A stretch of DNA of 64,000 nucleotides, taken from NCBI RefSeq assembly GCF_009805705.1, contig NZ_VSMB01000003.1, positions 186,001 to 250,000 on the forward strand, in the 5' to 3' direction. The stretch's first letter is position 1; every line of letters begins with the position of its first letter. The position numbers and the translations under genes are program-made. Origin of the DNA: Ruania rhizosphaerae (GTDB taxonomy: Bacteria > Actinomycetota > Actinomycetes > Actinomycetales > Beutenbergiaceae). Below the pieces are notes generated by a model, which saw only the letters and a program-made list of their open reading frames with translations, was not told the DNA's origin and searched no databases. Below, piece by piece: positions 38,867-48,829 of this stretch.

Positions 38867-41800
38867 ATGTCAGAGCCCCGAATGATGGACGACGCCCGGG
38901 TGACGGCCACGTCGCAGGATCCGATTGCCGAGCGGCCGTTGCGCTTTGTCACAGCCGCCAGCATCTTCGACGGGCACGATGCCGCGATCACCCTCATCCG
39001 GCGCCTTCTGCAGGATCGTGGCGCCGAGGTCATCCACCTCGGGCACAACCGTTCTGTGGTGGACGTCGTCCGCGCGGCGGTGCAGGAGGGGGCGGACGGC
39101 GTGGCTGTCTCGTCCTATCAGGGCGGCCATATGGAGTACTTCACCTACCTGGTGCAGAGCCTGGCCAGCCGCGGAGCTGGGCACATCAGCGTCTTCGGGG
39201 GTGGTGGTGGCACGATCACCAGCGACGAGATGGCGACGCTGCATCGCGCGGGAGTCGAGCGGATCTATCACCCCGACGACGCCCTCGAACTCGGCCTCGA
39301 CGGCATGATCGAGGATCTGCTCGACCGCGCGACAGCGAGGCAGCAGGACCCTGTCGTACCGACTCGTCTCCCAGCGCCCGAGGACGAGCAGTCCGTGGCC
39401 CGCCTGCTCAGCGCGATCGAGAACGGCCCGGCGATCGAGAGCGGCCCTGCCTCCGAGAACGGCAAGGCAGCTGATGACGGCGTCTCTCACCTTCTCCGGT
39501 CCGCTGACCGGGCCGAGGTGCTGGCTCCGGTGGTCGGGGTGACCGGCACCGGCGGCGCGGGGAAGTCCTCGGTGATCGATGAGCTCCTGATCCGCTTCCT
39601 CGGCGGCGACCATCAGCGGCGGATCGCCGTCCTCGCCGTCGATCCAACCCGCCGCCGAACCGGGGGAGCCCTCCTGGGCGACAGGATCCGGCTGAACAGT
39701 GCGGGCTCGGAGCGCGTCTTCGTCCGCTCGCTCGCCACCCGGCGCCGTGACGCCTCTCTCAGCGCCGTGGTCGGGAGCAGCATCCGGGCCCTGCAAGCCG
39801 TCGGATTCGATCTGGTCCTGCTGGAGACCGCAGGGATCGGCCAGTCGGACGGTTCGGTGGCCGGCCTGGTGGACGTTCCCGTTTACGTCATGACCAGCGA
39901 CTACGGCGCGGCCAGCCAGCTCGAGAAGATCGAGATGCTCGACCTGGCGGACCTGGTGATCCTCAACAAGGCCGACCGGCGAGGAGCAGAAGATGCGTTG
40001 CGGGACGTGCGCAAGCAGTGGCGGCGCAACCGGCTCGCCTTCGATCTGACGGATGCCGAGATCCCGGTGTACCCCACGGTCGCCAGTCGATTCCGCGACC
40101 CGGGCGTGGACGCCGCCTTCGAGGCTCTGTGTGCACGACTCGGCGGGCGCTGGACGCCGCGACCTTCCGCCCAGCGGTGCGCAGACCCCGACGCGGCCGG
40201 TGGGCCCGCAGCCGACGCTCCGGTGCTCGGGGTGGACGGGATCATCCCAGCAGACCGGAGCCGGTACCTGGCCGAGATCGCTGAGCACGCGCTCGGCACC
40301 CGGTCCCGCATCGAGGACGAGTGCCGGAGCGCGGACCGGGTGCAGGCACTGCACCGGGCCCTCGCAGCAGTGGGGGAGAGCGAGCTGCCCGAGCTCTGGT
40401 ACCCCATCGCCGGTACCGCCGAGCCCGGTGCCGACAGCACTCACGAGCAGCTGCGCGCGGCCTACCACCAGGCACTCGGCGAACTGAGCGAGGATTCACT
40501 GGACCTGCTACGCCGATGGCCCGAACGAGCCAGCTCCCTGACGGGTGCTACGGGACGCTACTCGGTGCGCGGACGGGAGATCGCCGTCGAGAATCGCACG
40601 GCTACCCTCAGCGGCACGCCGGTGCCGCGTGTGGCCGCACCGCACTTCGACAGCGCTGGTGACCTGTTGCGTTTCCTGCACACGGAGAACACCCCCGGTG
40701 CGTTCCCCTACACTGCGGGGGTCTATCCGTACCGGCACAGCGAGGAGCATCCGACCCGCATGTTCGCCGGGGAGGGGACCCCGGAGCAGACCAACCGCAG
40801 GTTCCACTATCTCCGTCGCGGTGAGGAGGTCGCACGGTTGTCGACGGCGTTCGACTCGGTCACCCTCTATGGGGAGGATCCGGCGACGCGGCCGGACATC
40901 TACGGCAAGGTGGGCAACTCCGGAGTGAGCGTGCCGACGCTGGACGACATGAAGCGGCTGTACTCCGGATTCGATCTGTGCGCGCCGGGGACGTCGGTCT
41001 CGATGACGATCAACGGACCAGCCCCGACCATCCTCGCGATGTTCTTCCGCACCGCCATCGATCAGCAGGTTGAGAAGTACCTGCGCGCCGATCCCGGGCG
41101 TTGGGAGACAGCCCAGGCCCGGATCGCTGCCATGCTCGGCCCGCAGGCGCCGCGCTACCGGGACGAGTTGCCGGCCGGGCACGATGGACTCGGTCTCGGG
41201 TTGCTGGGGGTGGACGGAGCCGACCTGGTCGAAGCCGAGACGTATCGCAGGATCCGGTCCGAGACGCTGGCGACGGTCCGTGGCACGGTGCAGGCGGACA
41301 TCCTGAAGGAGGACCAGGCGCAGAACACCTGCATCTTCGGTATCGACTTCGCGCTGCGGATGATGGGCGATGTGCAGGAGTTCGCGGTCACCGAGGGGGT
41401 GCGCAACTTCTACACGGTGTCGGTGTCCGGCTATCACATCGCCGAGGCGGGGGCGAACCCGGTGACTCAGCTCGCGTTCACGCTGGCCAACGGATTCACC
41501 CTGCTCGAGTACTACCTCGCCCGGGGCTTGAAGGTCGACGACGTCGCCCCGCACCTGTCGTTCTTCTTCTCCAACGGCATGGACCCCGAGTACGCGGTGA
41601 TCGGGCGGGTGGCCCGCCGGATCTGGGCGCGAGCCCTGCGGGACCGATACGGGGCTGCACCGCGTTCGCAGCTGCTGAAGTACCACATCCAGACCTCCGG
41701 ACGTTCGCTGCACGCCCAGGAGGTGGAGTTCAACGACATCCGGACCACGTTGCAGGCGCTGTACGCACAGTTCGACGCTTGCAACAGTCTGCACACCAAC

Positions 41801-42379
41801 GCCTACGACGAGGCCGTGACGACGCCGACCGAGGAAAGCGTGCGACGTGCGGTGGCGATCCAGCTGATCCTGCAGCAAGAGCTGGGGTTGAGCCGTTGCG
41901 AGAATCCGTGGCAGGGCAGCTTCGTGATGACCGAGCTGACCGACCTCGTCGAGGCGGCCGTGTATGAGGAGTTCGACGCCATCAACAGGCGCGGGGGAGT
42001 ACTGGCCGCGATGGAGACCGGGTATCAGCGTGGGCGCATCCAGGACGAATCGATGCGCTACGAGCAGGGCAAGCATGATGGATCGCTGCCCATCGTGGGG
42101 GTCAACACCTTCCGGCCCCCGGGCGAGGCACAACGCGGCGGCGACGCGATGCTGGTGCGTGCCGGCGCGCCGGAGAAGGACGCGCAGGTCGAGTCCGTCC
42201 GACGTTGGCAGGAGGCGCGCAACCCCATCTCTCCGGACGCGCTGAAGCGATTGCAGCACGTCGCACGCAGCGGTGGGAACGTGTTCGCGGAACTCCTCGG
42301 CGCCGTCGGGTCGCACACCCTCGGTCAGATCACCCATGCCCTGTACGAGGTCGGTGGGCAGTACCGCCGCGCGATGTAG
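38867..42379 (+). CDS. icmF: Fused isobutyryl-CoA mutase (IcmF)
   Basis: 1170 residues from ATG 38867, preceded by GGAGGAGGG. Three parts: N-terminal adenosylcobalamin-binding domain (~20-150, SIFDGHDAAI with the cobalt-ligand His), a MeaI-type G-protein chaperone (~220-460; Walker A GTGGAGKSS, LLETAGIGQSD, ILNKADRRG), and the acyl-CoA mutase barrel (~560-1170; FPYTAGVYPYR, AEAGANPVTQLAF, QTSGRSLHAQE). IcmF interconverts isobutyryl-CoA and n-butyryl-CoA and in some members isovaleryl/pivalyl-CoA, using B12, with the G domain controlling cofactor loading. It stands alone; no separate mutase or acyl-CoA operon is nearby. Confidence 0.95.
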   Translation: MSEPRMMDDARVTATSQDPIAERPLRFVTAASIFDGHDAAITLIRRLLQDRGAEVIHLGHNRSVVDVVRAAVQEGADGVAVSSYQGGHMEYFTYLVQSLASRGAGHISVFGGGGGTITSDEMATLHRAGVERIYHPDDALELGLDGMIEDLLDRATARQQDPVVPTRLPAPEDEQSVARLLSAIENGPAIESGPASENGKAADDGVSHLLRSADRAEVLAPVVGVTGTGGAGKSSVIDELLIRFLGGDHQRRIAVLAVDPTRRRTGGALLGDRIRLNSAGSERVFVRSLATRRRDASLSAVVGSSIRALQAVGFDLVLLETAGIGQSDGSVAGLVDVPVYVMTSDYGAASQLEKIEMLDLADLVILNKADRRGAEDALRDVRKQWRRNRLAFDLTDAEIPVYPTVASRFRDPGVDAAFEALCARLGGRWTPRPSAQRCADPDAAGGPAADAPVLGVDGIIPADRSRYLAEIAEHALGTRSRIEDECRSADRVQALHRALAAVGESELPELWYPIAGTAEPGADSTHEQLRAAYHQALGELSEDSLDLLRRWPERASSLTGATGRYSVRGREIAVENRTATLSGTPVPRVAAPHFDSAGDLLRFLHTENTPGAFPYTAGVYPYRHSEEHPTRMFAGEGTPEQTNRRFHYLRRGEEVARLSTAFDSVTLYGEDPATRPDIYGKVGNSGVSVPTLDDMKRLYSGFDLCAPGTSVSMTINGPAPTILAMFFRTAIDQQVEKYLRADPGRWETAQARIAAMLGPQAPRYRDELPAGHDGLGLGLLGVDGADLVEAETYRRIRSETLATVRGTVQADILKEDQAQNTCIFGIDFALRMMGDVQEFAVTEGVRNFYTVSVSGYHIAEAGANPVTQLAFTLANGFTLLEYYLARGLKVDDVAPHLSFFFSNGMDPEYAVIGRVARRIWARALRDRYGAAPRSQLLKYHIQTSGRSLHAQEVEFNDIRTTLQALYAQFDACNSLHTNAYDEAVTTPTEESVRRAVAIQLILQQELGLSRCENPWQGSFVMTELTDLVEAAVYEEFDAINRRGGVLAAMETGYQRGRIQDESMRYEQGKHDGSLPIVGVNTFRPPGEAQRGGDAMLVRAGAPEKDAQVESVRRWQEARNPISPDALKRLQHVARSGGNVFAELLGAVGSHTLGQITHALYEVGGQYRRAM

Positions 42380-42464
42380 GAGGCGCATTCGCGGGGCCAG
42401 GCCCGCGGGCGTGCCACAGGTGCGGTGCAGGCGTGTGGTGCTGGTGACGGGACGGTCTCGCGGC

Positions 42465-42482
42465 TACGCTGCAATAACGTTA
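42465..42482 (+). promoter_or_regulatory. GH51 promoter -10 and LacI-type operator
   Basis: TACGCT (42465-42470) is a TANNNT -10; the palindrome TAACGTTA (42475-42482), with the central CG typical of LacI-family operators, lies on the predicted start of transcription. A second AACGT follows at 42484. Confidence 0.55.
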
Positions 42483-42517
42483 AAACGTCGCCATTCCCGA
42501 GCACACTGGAGTTCTCC

Positions 42518-44056
42518 ATGACCACCGAGGTCCCTGTCACGCGCGCCATCATCAACGCCGACGTCCCGGGTCCGGTGATCAGCCGCCATGTGTACGGGCA
42601 CTTCGCTGAACACCTGGGCCGCTGCATCTACGGCGGCTTCTACGTCGGTGAGGACAGCGACATCCCGAACGAGCGCGGCATCCGGCGCGACGTGGTGGAG
42701 GCGCTCCGGGCGCTGAAGATCCCGAACCTGCGCTGGCCCGGGGGGTGCTTCGCCGACGAGTACCACTGGATGGACGGCATCGGCCCGAAGGACGAGCGCC
42801 CCGCCATGGTCAACACCCACTGGGGCAACGTCGAGGAGAACAACCACTTCGGCACCCACGAGTTCATGGACCTGTGCGAGATGCTCGGCGCCGATCCCTA
42901 CATCAACGGCAACGTCGGGTCCGGGACGGTGCGGGAGATGGCCGACTGGGTCGAGTACCTCACCCGGGACGGCGACTCGCCGATGGTGCGCCTGCGCAAG
43001 CAGAACGGGCGCGAGGAGCCCTGGCGGGTTCCTTTCTGGGGCATCGGCAACGAGGCCTGGGGCTGCGGTGGCAATATGTCCGCCCAGCACTACGCGGAGG
43101 AAGCGCGACGGTACGCGACGTACTGCCGCGACCATGGCGACAACACCCTCTACCGGATCGCGGCGGGCGCGAACTCCGATGACTACGTGTGGACCGAGAC
43201 CCTGATGAAGGCGCTGAACGAGCTCGGCGGGTGCGGCAAGGACCCGCGTGGGATCTACCAGGCCATCTCGGTGCACTACTACTCCGTGGTGGGCCCCTGG
43301 CACGACAAGGGCAGTGCCCTGGAGTTCGGCGAGGACGACTACTACGCCACGATGGTCAAGGCCGCCTTCGCCGACGATCTGCTGCGGCGCCACTCCACCG
43401 TGATGGACAACTACGACCCGGACAAGAAGGTCGGCCTGGTACTGGATGAGTGGGGCACCTGGTGGAACGTCGAGCCGGGCACGAACCCGGGTTTCCTCTA
43501 CCAGCAGAACACCATGCGTGACGCGCTGGTGGCGAGCACCCACTTCGACATCTTCCACCGCCACGCTGACCGGCTGGTGATGGCGAACATCGCCCAGACG
43601 GTCAACGTGCTGCAGGCGATGATCCTCACCGATCCCGACTCCGGCGCGCTCGTGCTCACCCCGACCTATCACGTCTTCGAGATGAACTCCGGTCATCAGG
43701 ATGCTGAGAGCCTCCGCGTCGACGTTCCGGGAGGCCTGCCGCAGCGTGCCGTAGATGAGGAGACCCTGGCGACGGTCTCGGTCTCCGCCAGCCGCAAGGA
43801 CGGGAAGGTGCTGGTCTCGCTGTCGAACCTGGACGCTGCCGAGCCTGCTGCGGTTCACCTCGATCTGCGTGGGTGCACAGTGGGCACCGTCGAGAGCCGG
43901 ATCCTGACCGCCCCGACCCTGGCCGAGCACAACACGCCCGAGGCGCCCGCCGCGGTGGCGCCACAGGTGCACGAGGGCCTGCGAGCCGACGAGGGCGGTC
44001 TGCGCGTGGAGCTGCCCGCGCACTCCTTCGTGACTGTGAGCATCGCCGTCGACTGA
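42518..44056 (+). CDS. GH51 alpha-L-arabinofuranosidase
   Basis: 512 residues from ATG 42518; no signal peptide, so cytoplasmic. It removes terminal arabinofuranosyl residues from arabino-oligosaccharides. Landmarks: [21 protein letters not shown] at the N-terminus, acid/base Glu in [16 protein letters not shown] and nucleophile Glu in [14 protein letters not shown], both intact, then a C-terminal beta-sandwich. It is monocistronic with a LacI-type operator, suggesting sugar-induced expression. No transporter is adjacent, so the oligosaccharide uptake system must be elsewhere. Confidence 0.95.
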   Translation: MTTEVPVTRAIINADVPGPVISRHVYGHFAEHLGRCIYGGFYVGEDSDIPNERGIRRDVVEALRALKIPNLRWPGGCFADEYHWMDGIGPKDERPAMVNTHWGNVEENNHFGTHEFMDLCEMLGADPYINGNVGSGTVREMADWVEYLTRDGDSPMVRLRKQNGREEPWRVPFWGIGNEAWGCGGNMSAQHYAEEARRYATYCRDHGDNTLYRIAAGANSDDYVWTETLMKALNELGGCGKDPRGIYQAISVHYYSVVGPWHDKGSALEFGEDDYYATMVKAAFADDLLRRHSTVMDNYDPDKKVGLVLDEWGTWWNVEPGTNPGFLYQQNTMRDALVASTHFDIFHRHADRLVMANIAQTVNVLQAMILTDPDSGALVLTPTYHVFEMNSGHQDAESLRVDVPGGLPQRAVDEETLATVSVSASRKDGKVLVSLSNLDAAEPAAVHLDLRGCTVGTVESRILTAPTLAEHNTPEAPAAVAPQVHEGLRADEGGLRVELPAHSFVTVSIAVD

Positions 44057-44194
44057 CGCCCGGGCGGACTGTCGAAGGACGGCCCGCCCGGTCGCATGGC
44101 CGGGTGGGCAGTCCTGTCCATGGGCGGGTGCAGCGCGCGGACAGGTTGTTCTCTAGGATGATCGCTGTCCGAGGGAACTGACCAGGGAGCTGTG

Positions 44195-45778
44195 ATGGGA
44201 CACCGATTCAACCCGCCGCCCGGGTGGCCGACGCCGCCGCCGGGATGGGAGCCGCCCGAGGGCTGGCAACCGGACCCGACGTGGCCGCCTGCTCCGCAGG
44301 GCTGGCAGTTCTGGGTTCCCGACGGCGTCCCTTCCGCTCCCGGTGACGCTGGTGGCCCCGTAGCGCCTGCGGCCGGGGCAGAGCAGCAGCCACCTGTGCC
44401 GCCCGCTTCCGCCTCGTCGCCCTTTGCTCCGGAGGAGCCGCAACCAGAGGTTCCCCAGCCGGTGGAGCCTCAACCGGTGGAGGGTGACCAGGCATCGGTG
44501 CCGGAAGGGGGCAGTCCAGCGGCCCACGACGCGCAGCGCACCTCGGATGCTGACACCGCCGCCGAACCGGCCGCCGAGCAGTTGGCCCAGCCGACCGAGC
44601 AGTTGGCCCAGCCAACTGAACACCTGGCCCAGCCGACCGAACAGTTCCCGGCGTCGGCACCGCAGTCGGGCGCACCGGGTTACGGTGGCGCCGGTACACC
44701 GGGCCAAGCCGGCAGCGCGGGCGAGCCCGGCTCGGTCACCGGCGCCGGCTACGAGGGATTCGCACCGGGGCAAGGTGGCGCTTCGCAGCCATATCCGCAG
44801 GGGCAGTTCGGGCAGCAGGGTCAGGTGCACGGTTCCGGTCAGTTCAGCAGTTCCTCCCAGCCAGGTCCGGGCGGATTCGACCCGAGCCAGCCTCAGACGC
44901 CGCCTCCCGGGCAGTACGCACCGGCCGGTGGCGCGGGCCAGCCGTATGCCGCGTCTTATGCTGCTGCGCCCGCTCCCGGCAGCAGTGGGCCGTGGGGTCA
45001 GGGGCCCGCTGGTACGCCAGCGCCAGGTCCCGGCGGTCCGCCGCCGGGCGGTCCTGGCCAGAAGAAGAGCCGTACGGGTCTGATCATCGGTGTTGTGGTG
45101 CTGATCGCCGTCGTCGTGATCGGCGGTATTGCGCTGGCACTGAACCTGATCTTCGGTGGCGAGGACGAGCCGGAGCCTGTGGTCGAGCCGACCAGCACGA
45201 GCGAACCGACCGATAACCCGACCACCAGTGAGCCCACCGACGAGCCCACCACCGATGAGCCGACCGATGAGCCGACCGATGAGCCCAGTGACGATGGCGG
45301 TGGGTCTGGTGCCCTGACCGGTGACTACGAGCTGCTGAGCCCGTCCGACCCGGCGTTCGTGACTGACAGTGGGACGCCGATCGTCGAGGTCCGGTTGCTG
45401 CAGGTGGAACGCAATTGGGAGCCGGATCCGAACTCCTTCATCTGCGCCGAGGCTGAGGGCGAGTACGTGGCGATGGAGTTCGAGTTCACCACGTTGCCCG
45501 AGCTCGCGGACTACTCGGAAGGCACGTGGAGCTTCAGCGCTTTCGAGCTCGGTCTCCTCGACACCGGGGGCAACAAGATCGCTGATATCAGCGCCTTCGC
45601 CGGGCTGTTCTGCTTGGACGAATCACAGCAGGCGCCCTCGGACATGAGCCCGGGGGAGACCTACACGGGCTGGGCCGTGATGGATGCCCCGCGCGAGCCG
45701 GGCGGCGTCCTGTGGGAGCCGTGGCTCGATTTCACTGGCGAGGTCCCCACCTACGCCTGGGACCTGGCTGACTTCTGA
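44195..45778 (+). CDS. Pro/Gln-rich single-pass membrane protein, unknown extracellular domain
   Basis: 527 residues; ATG 44195 was preferred to the adjacent GTG 44192 because an AGGGAG site lies 6 nt upstream. The N-terminus has Pro/Trp-rich repeats (PPPGWPTPPPGWEPPEGW, DUF2510-like), then a QLAQPTEQ repeat run and a Gly/Pro/Gln-rich tail (~1-285), one transmembrane helix (GLIIGVVVLIAVVVIGGIALAL), a (T/E/P/D)n stalk and a C-terminal domain of ~160 residues (EYVAMEFEFTTLPEL) with two Cys. Layout parallels 34248-35303. Function not recognised. Confidence 0.7.
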   Translation: MGHRFNPPPGWPTPPPGWEPPEGWQPDPTWPPAPQGWQFWVPDGVPSAPGDAGGPVAPAAGAEQQPPVPPASASSPFAPEEPQPEVPQPVEPQPVEGDQASVPEGGSPAAHDAQRTSDADTAAEPAAEQLAQPTEQLAQPTEHLAQPTEQFPASAPQSGAPGYGGAGTPGQAGSAGEPGSVTGAGYEGFAPGQGGASQPYPQGQFGQQGQVHGSGQFSSSSQPGPGGFDPSQPQTPPPGQYAPAGGAGQPYAASYAAAPAPGSSGPWGQGPAGTPAPGPGGPPPGGPGQKKSRTGLIIGVVVLIAVVVIGGIALALNLIFGGEDEPEPVVEPTSTSEPTDNPTTSEPTDEPTTDEPTDEPTDEPSDDGGGSGALTGDYELLSPSDPAFVTDSGTPIVEVRLLQVERNWEPDPNSFICAEAEGEYVAMEFEFTTLPELADYSEGTWSFSAFELGLLDTGGNKIADISAFAGLFCLDESQQAPSDMSPGETYTGWAVMDAPREPGGVLWEPWLDFTGEVPTYAWDLADF

Positions 45779-45785
45779 CGTGCTC

Positions 45786-45821
45786 CCGCGTGGGCGCGAC
45801 CCTGGTGAGGCGCCCACGCGG
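45786..45821 (+). terminator. Hairpin terminator
   Basis: CCGCGTGGGCGC (45786-45797) pairs perfectly with GCGCCCACGCGG (45810-45821), 12 bp with a 12-nt loop, just after the preceding gene. Confidence 0.75.
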
Positions 45822-45880
45822 ATCAGCGCCGCCCGGGTGGTCCGCGAGGTGCCGGTCTGCTCGTGGCAGGATGGTGCGCC

Positions 45881-46366
45881 ATGGCCATTCGTGACATCCG
45901 CGTGGTCGGGGATCCGGTGCTGCGCACCCGCTGTGCCCCGATCGAGCGCATCGACGACCGGATCCGCGGGCTCGTGACCGATCTGCTGGAGACGGTGGAC
46001 CGGGACGGGCGCGCGGGGCTGGCGGCGAACCAGATCGGAGTCGACCTGCGTGCCTTCTCCTGGAACATCGAGGGTGACCTCGGCTATGTGCTGAACCCAC
46101 AACTGGTCGAGATCTCCGACGAGATCCAGGATGGTGACGAGGGCTGCCTGTCAGTTCCCGGGCTGTTCTACCCGACCCAGCGAGCCACCTACGCACGCGT
46201 CGAGGGCACCGATCTGGAGGGCCGGCTCGTCCAGGTCGAGGGGGAGGGACTGATGGCGCGCTGTCTGCAGCACGAATGCGACCATCTGGACGGACGGCTC
46301 TACCTCTCCCGGCTCGATGCCGAGGTGCGGCGGGAGGCGATGCGGGAGGTCCGCGTCCGCTTCTGA
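45881..46366 (+). CDS. def: Peptide deformylase
   Basis: 161 residues; ATG 45881 chosen over GTG 45863 since the family begins with [14 protein letters not shown]. It removes the N-formyl group from nascent proteins. Motif 1 GLAANQIGV, motif 2 EGCLSVPG with the metal Cys, and motif 3 HECDHLDG with both metal His and catalytic Glu are present. A short 6-bp hairpin (CACCCC / GGGGTG, 46367-46384) follows the stop. Confidence 0.95.
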   Translation: MAIRDIRVVGDPVLRTRCAPIERIDDRIRGLVTDLLETVDRDGRAGLAANQIGVDLRAFSWNIEGDLGYVLNPQLVEISDEIQDGDEGCLSVPGLFYPTQRATYARVEGTDLEGRLVQVEGEGLMARCLQHECDHLDGRLYLSRLDAEVRREAMREVRVRF

Positions 46367-46506
46367 CACCCCGGGAGTGGGGTGGGGGTGCACGAATGGC
46401 CTGTCATGAGGCATGATGGGGCACGAAAGCCGTGAGTCGCTCACGACTGTGCAGGGCCGAGGACGTTGGGGAAGACGCATCTCGACCACACACAGGAGGG
46501 AACGGC

Positions 46507-47007
46507 ATGTCAGGTGTGATCACCCGCGGCGTATTTTTCGTGCACTCGGCGCCCCGTGCACTCTGCCCGCATGTCGAATGGGCGGCAGGCTCGGTGCTGG
46601 AGGGCCGGACGTCCTTCGATTGGACCGTACAACCCGCAGCACCCGGAATGTACCGGGCTGAGACGTCCTGGATGGGACCTGCCGGTACTGGCGCTCGTCT
46701 GGCCTCGGCCCTGCGTGGGTGGACTCACCTGCGATATGAGGTGACTGAGGAGCCGAGCCGGGGCGTCGACGGCGGCCGATGGTCCCACACACCCGAGCTG
46801 GGAATCTTCCACACGCAGGTCGATGCACACGGCAACAACGTCATCCCCGAGGACAGGGTGCGTGCGGCGATGGAGCACGCAGGCGATCCGTCGCGGATGT
46901 CCCGTGAGCTGGAGCTCGCCCTCGGGCAGGCCTGGGACGATGAGCTGGAGCCGTTCCGCTACGCGGGCGCGGGCGTTCCGGTGCGCTGGTTGCACCGTGT
47001 GGGCTAA
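46507..47007 (+). CDS. DUF3145 family protein
   Basis: 166 residues; ATG 46507 after a GGAGG site (7-8 nt). Begins SGVITRGVFFVHSAPRALCPHVEWA, the recognisable start of DUF3145, an actinobacteria-restricted family of unknown function that frequently sits next to the fab operon, as here (convergent). Soluble, no membrane helix. Its final codons run into an 11-bp tandem repeat. Confidence 0.85.
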   Translation: MSGVITRGVFFVHSAPRALCPHVEWAAGSVLEGRTSFDWTVQPAAPGMYRAETSWMGPAGTGARLASALRGWTHLRYEVTEEPSRGVDGGRWSHTPELGIFHTQVDAHGNNVIPEDRVRAAMEHAGDPSRMSRELELALGQAWDDELEPFRYAGAGVPVRWLHRVG

Positions 47008-47031
47008 CTGTGGGCTAACTGTGGGCTGACT
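46999..47031. repeat. Three copies of an 11-bp repeat over the DUF3145 stop
   Basis: GTGGGCTAACT at 46999-47009 and 47010-47020, and GTGGGCTGACT at 47021-47031. Every unit contains a stop triplet, so the 3' end has several stops in different frames. Confidence 0.85.
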
Positions 47032-47063
47032 GCCAGTTGACGTTTGGCTGAGCTCTCGGCACG

Positions 47064-47106
47064 CACGACGGCGGCCGGTCACCCAGGGTGACCGGCCGCC
47101 GTCGTG
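47064..47106. terminator. Bidirectional terminator between DUF3145 and fabF
   Basis: 21-nt arms (47064-47084 and 47086-47106) are perfectly complementary around a single A, about 20 effective base pairs. The outer stem is CACGACGGCGG / CCGCCGTCGTG. It separates convergent genes. Confidence 0.85.
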
Positions 47107-47121
47107 GTTGTGCGGCGATGC

Positions 47122-48366
47122 TCAGGCGTTCGTCACCACCAGGGCAACGTTGTGCCCGCCGAACCCGAAGGCGTTGTTCACCGCGGCGATCTGCCCGGAC
47201 GGCAAATCGCGTGGGGCGTCGCGGACGAGGTCGATCGGCAGGCCGGGCTCCGGGTTGGCCACGTTGATCGTCGGCGGGGCCTTCCGGTCGCGTACGGCGA
47301 GGATCGTGAACAGGGACTCCAGTGCGCCGGCACCACCGAGGAGATGGCCGGTCATCGACTTCGTCGCCGAGACGGCGATGTGGTCGGCGTCATCGCCCAG
47401 CGTGGCGCGGATCGCCGCAGCCTCGACGCCGTCACCGGCGGGTGTCGAGGTGGCGTGGGCATTCACGTGCACCAGGTCGGCCGGGGTGATCCCGGCGTTC
47501 TCCAGCGCCAGGCGCAGCGCACGCGATTGACCGGCACCGGAGGGGTCGGGAGGGGCGACGTCGTAGGCGTCGGCACTCATACCGACACCGGCGATGCGAG
47601 CGTAGATGGTCGCTCCACGGGCGAGCGCGTGATCCTCCCGTTCGAGCACCACGACGGCGGCACCCTCACCGAGGACGAATCCGTCGCGATCCACGTCGTA
47701 GGGCCGTGATGCGCCCGCCGGATCGTCGTTGCGGGTGGACAGCGCCTGCATCTTCGCGAATGACGCGATCGGGAGTGGATGGGTGGCGGCCTCGGTGCCA
47801 CCGGCCACGACCATGTCGGCACGCCCGGTGCGGATCATCTCCAGGGCATAGCCGATCGCCTCCGCACCGGAGGCGCAGGCTGAGACCGGGGTGTGGGAGC
47901 CGGCTTTCGCGCCGACCTCGATGGAGACGTAGGCGGCGGGAGAGTTGGGCATCAACATCGGCACGGTCAGCGGGAGGACGCGCCGGACGCCCTTCTCCTT
48001 GATGGTGTCCCACGCATTGACCAGGGTCGTGACGCCGCCGATACCTGAGGCCACCACGGCACCGAGGCGTTCACCGTCGATCTCCGGAGCGCCGGCGTCG
48101 GCCCATGCCTCACGGGCAGCGATCATGGCGAACTGCGCGCTGGGGTCCATCCGCCGCATCTCGGGGCGTGCCAGCACGTCCTCGGCCGGAACGGCCAGCT
48201 GGCCGGCGAAAGTCACGGGCAGGTCGTATCGACTGACCCAGTCGTCAGTGAGGGTGCGGACCCCGGACCGGCCCGCGAGGGCTCCGGCCCACGTGCTCTC
48301 GACGTCGCCACCGAGAGGATTGGTGGTACCGAGTCCGGTGACGACGACATTCGGCTGGTCAGTCAT
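47122..48366 (-). CDS. fabF: Beta-ketoacyl-ACP synthase II
   Basis: 414 residues. Elongating condensing enzyme of type II fatty acid synthesis. The catalytic Cys is in VSACASGAEAIGYA, the two His in VNAHATSTPAGD and KSMTGHLLGGAG; GFGGHNVALV ends the protein. Last gene of fabD-fabH-acpP-fabF, separated from acpP by a hairpin that may tune its level. Confidence 0.96.
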   Translation of the reverse strand: MTDQPNVVVTGLGTTNPLGGDVESTWAGALAGRSGVRTLTDDWVSRYDLPVTFAGQLAVPAEDVLARPEMRRMDPSAQFAMIAAREAWADAGAPEIDGERLGAVVASGIGGVTTLVNAWDTIKEKGVRRVLPLTVPMLMPNSPAAYVSIEVGAKAGSHTPVSACASGAEAIGYALEMIRTGRADMVVAGGTEAATHPLPIASFAKMQALSTRNDDPAGASRPYDVDRDGFVLGEGAAVVVLEREDHALARGATIYARIAGVGMSADAYDVAPPDPSGAGQSRALRLALENAGITPADLVHVNAHATSTPAGDGVEAAAIRATLGDDADHIAVSATKSMTGHLLGGAGALESLFTILAVRDRKAPPTINVANPEPGLPIDLVRDAPRDLPSGQIAAVNNAFGFGGHNVALVVTNA

Positions 48367-48406
48367 GGCTAGTCTCCGTCAGGAAAGTTGGGGGTGAGTG
48401 TTCGCA

Positions 48407-48441
48407 GCCGGGCGCGTCACCGACGAGGTGACGCGCCCGGC
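48407..48441 (-). terminator. Intergenic hairpin between acpP and fabF
   Basis: GCCGGGCGCGTCACC (48407-48421) pairs perfectly with GGTGACGCGCCCGGC (48427-48441), 15 bp with a 5-nt loop. It lies inside the operon, so it may be a partial terminator or an mRNA-stabilising stem protecting the abundant acpP transcript. Confidence 0.65.
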
Positions 48442-48464
48442 GGCGCCGGATGGGCGGCGTGACC

Positions 48465-48713
48465 TCAGGCCTGGGCCTGGGCGATGAACGCGACCGCGTC
48501 ACCCACGGTGGTGAGGTTCTTGACCTCTTCGTCCGGGATGCGTACCTCGAACTTCTCCTCGGCCAGGGTGACGATCGTCATCATCGACAGCGAGTCGATG
48601 TCGAGGTCGTCGGTGAACGACTTGTCGGCCTGGACAGCGTCCGTAGCCAGTCCGGTCTCCTCGTTCACGATCTCCGCCAGACCGGCGAGGATCTCCTCGT
48701 TGCTGTTCGCCAT
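48465..48713 (-). CDS. acpP: Acyl carrier protein
   Basis: 82 residues, acidic, four-helix ACP. The phosphopantetheine Ser is in DDLDIDSLSMMTIV. It carries growing acyl chains between FabD, FabH and FabF. The 116-nt gap upstream from fabH could contain a separate promoter. Confidence 0.97.
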   Translation of the reverse strand: MANSNEEILAGLAEIVNEETGLATDAVQADKSFTDDLDIDSLSMMTIVTLAEEKFEVRIPDEEVKNLTTVGDAVAFIAQAQA

Positions 48714-48829
48714 GGGTTCTCCGTTTCTTGGTGTTCGACGTGAGTCGGGTCCAGTGTTGCCGACAGTGAGCCTGCATCGCCATTCGGCGCGCGGGGTCCT
48801 CGTCGGTCAGGGCATGGTGTGAGACGCGC

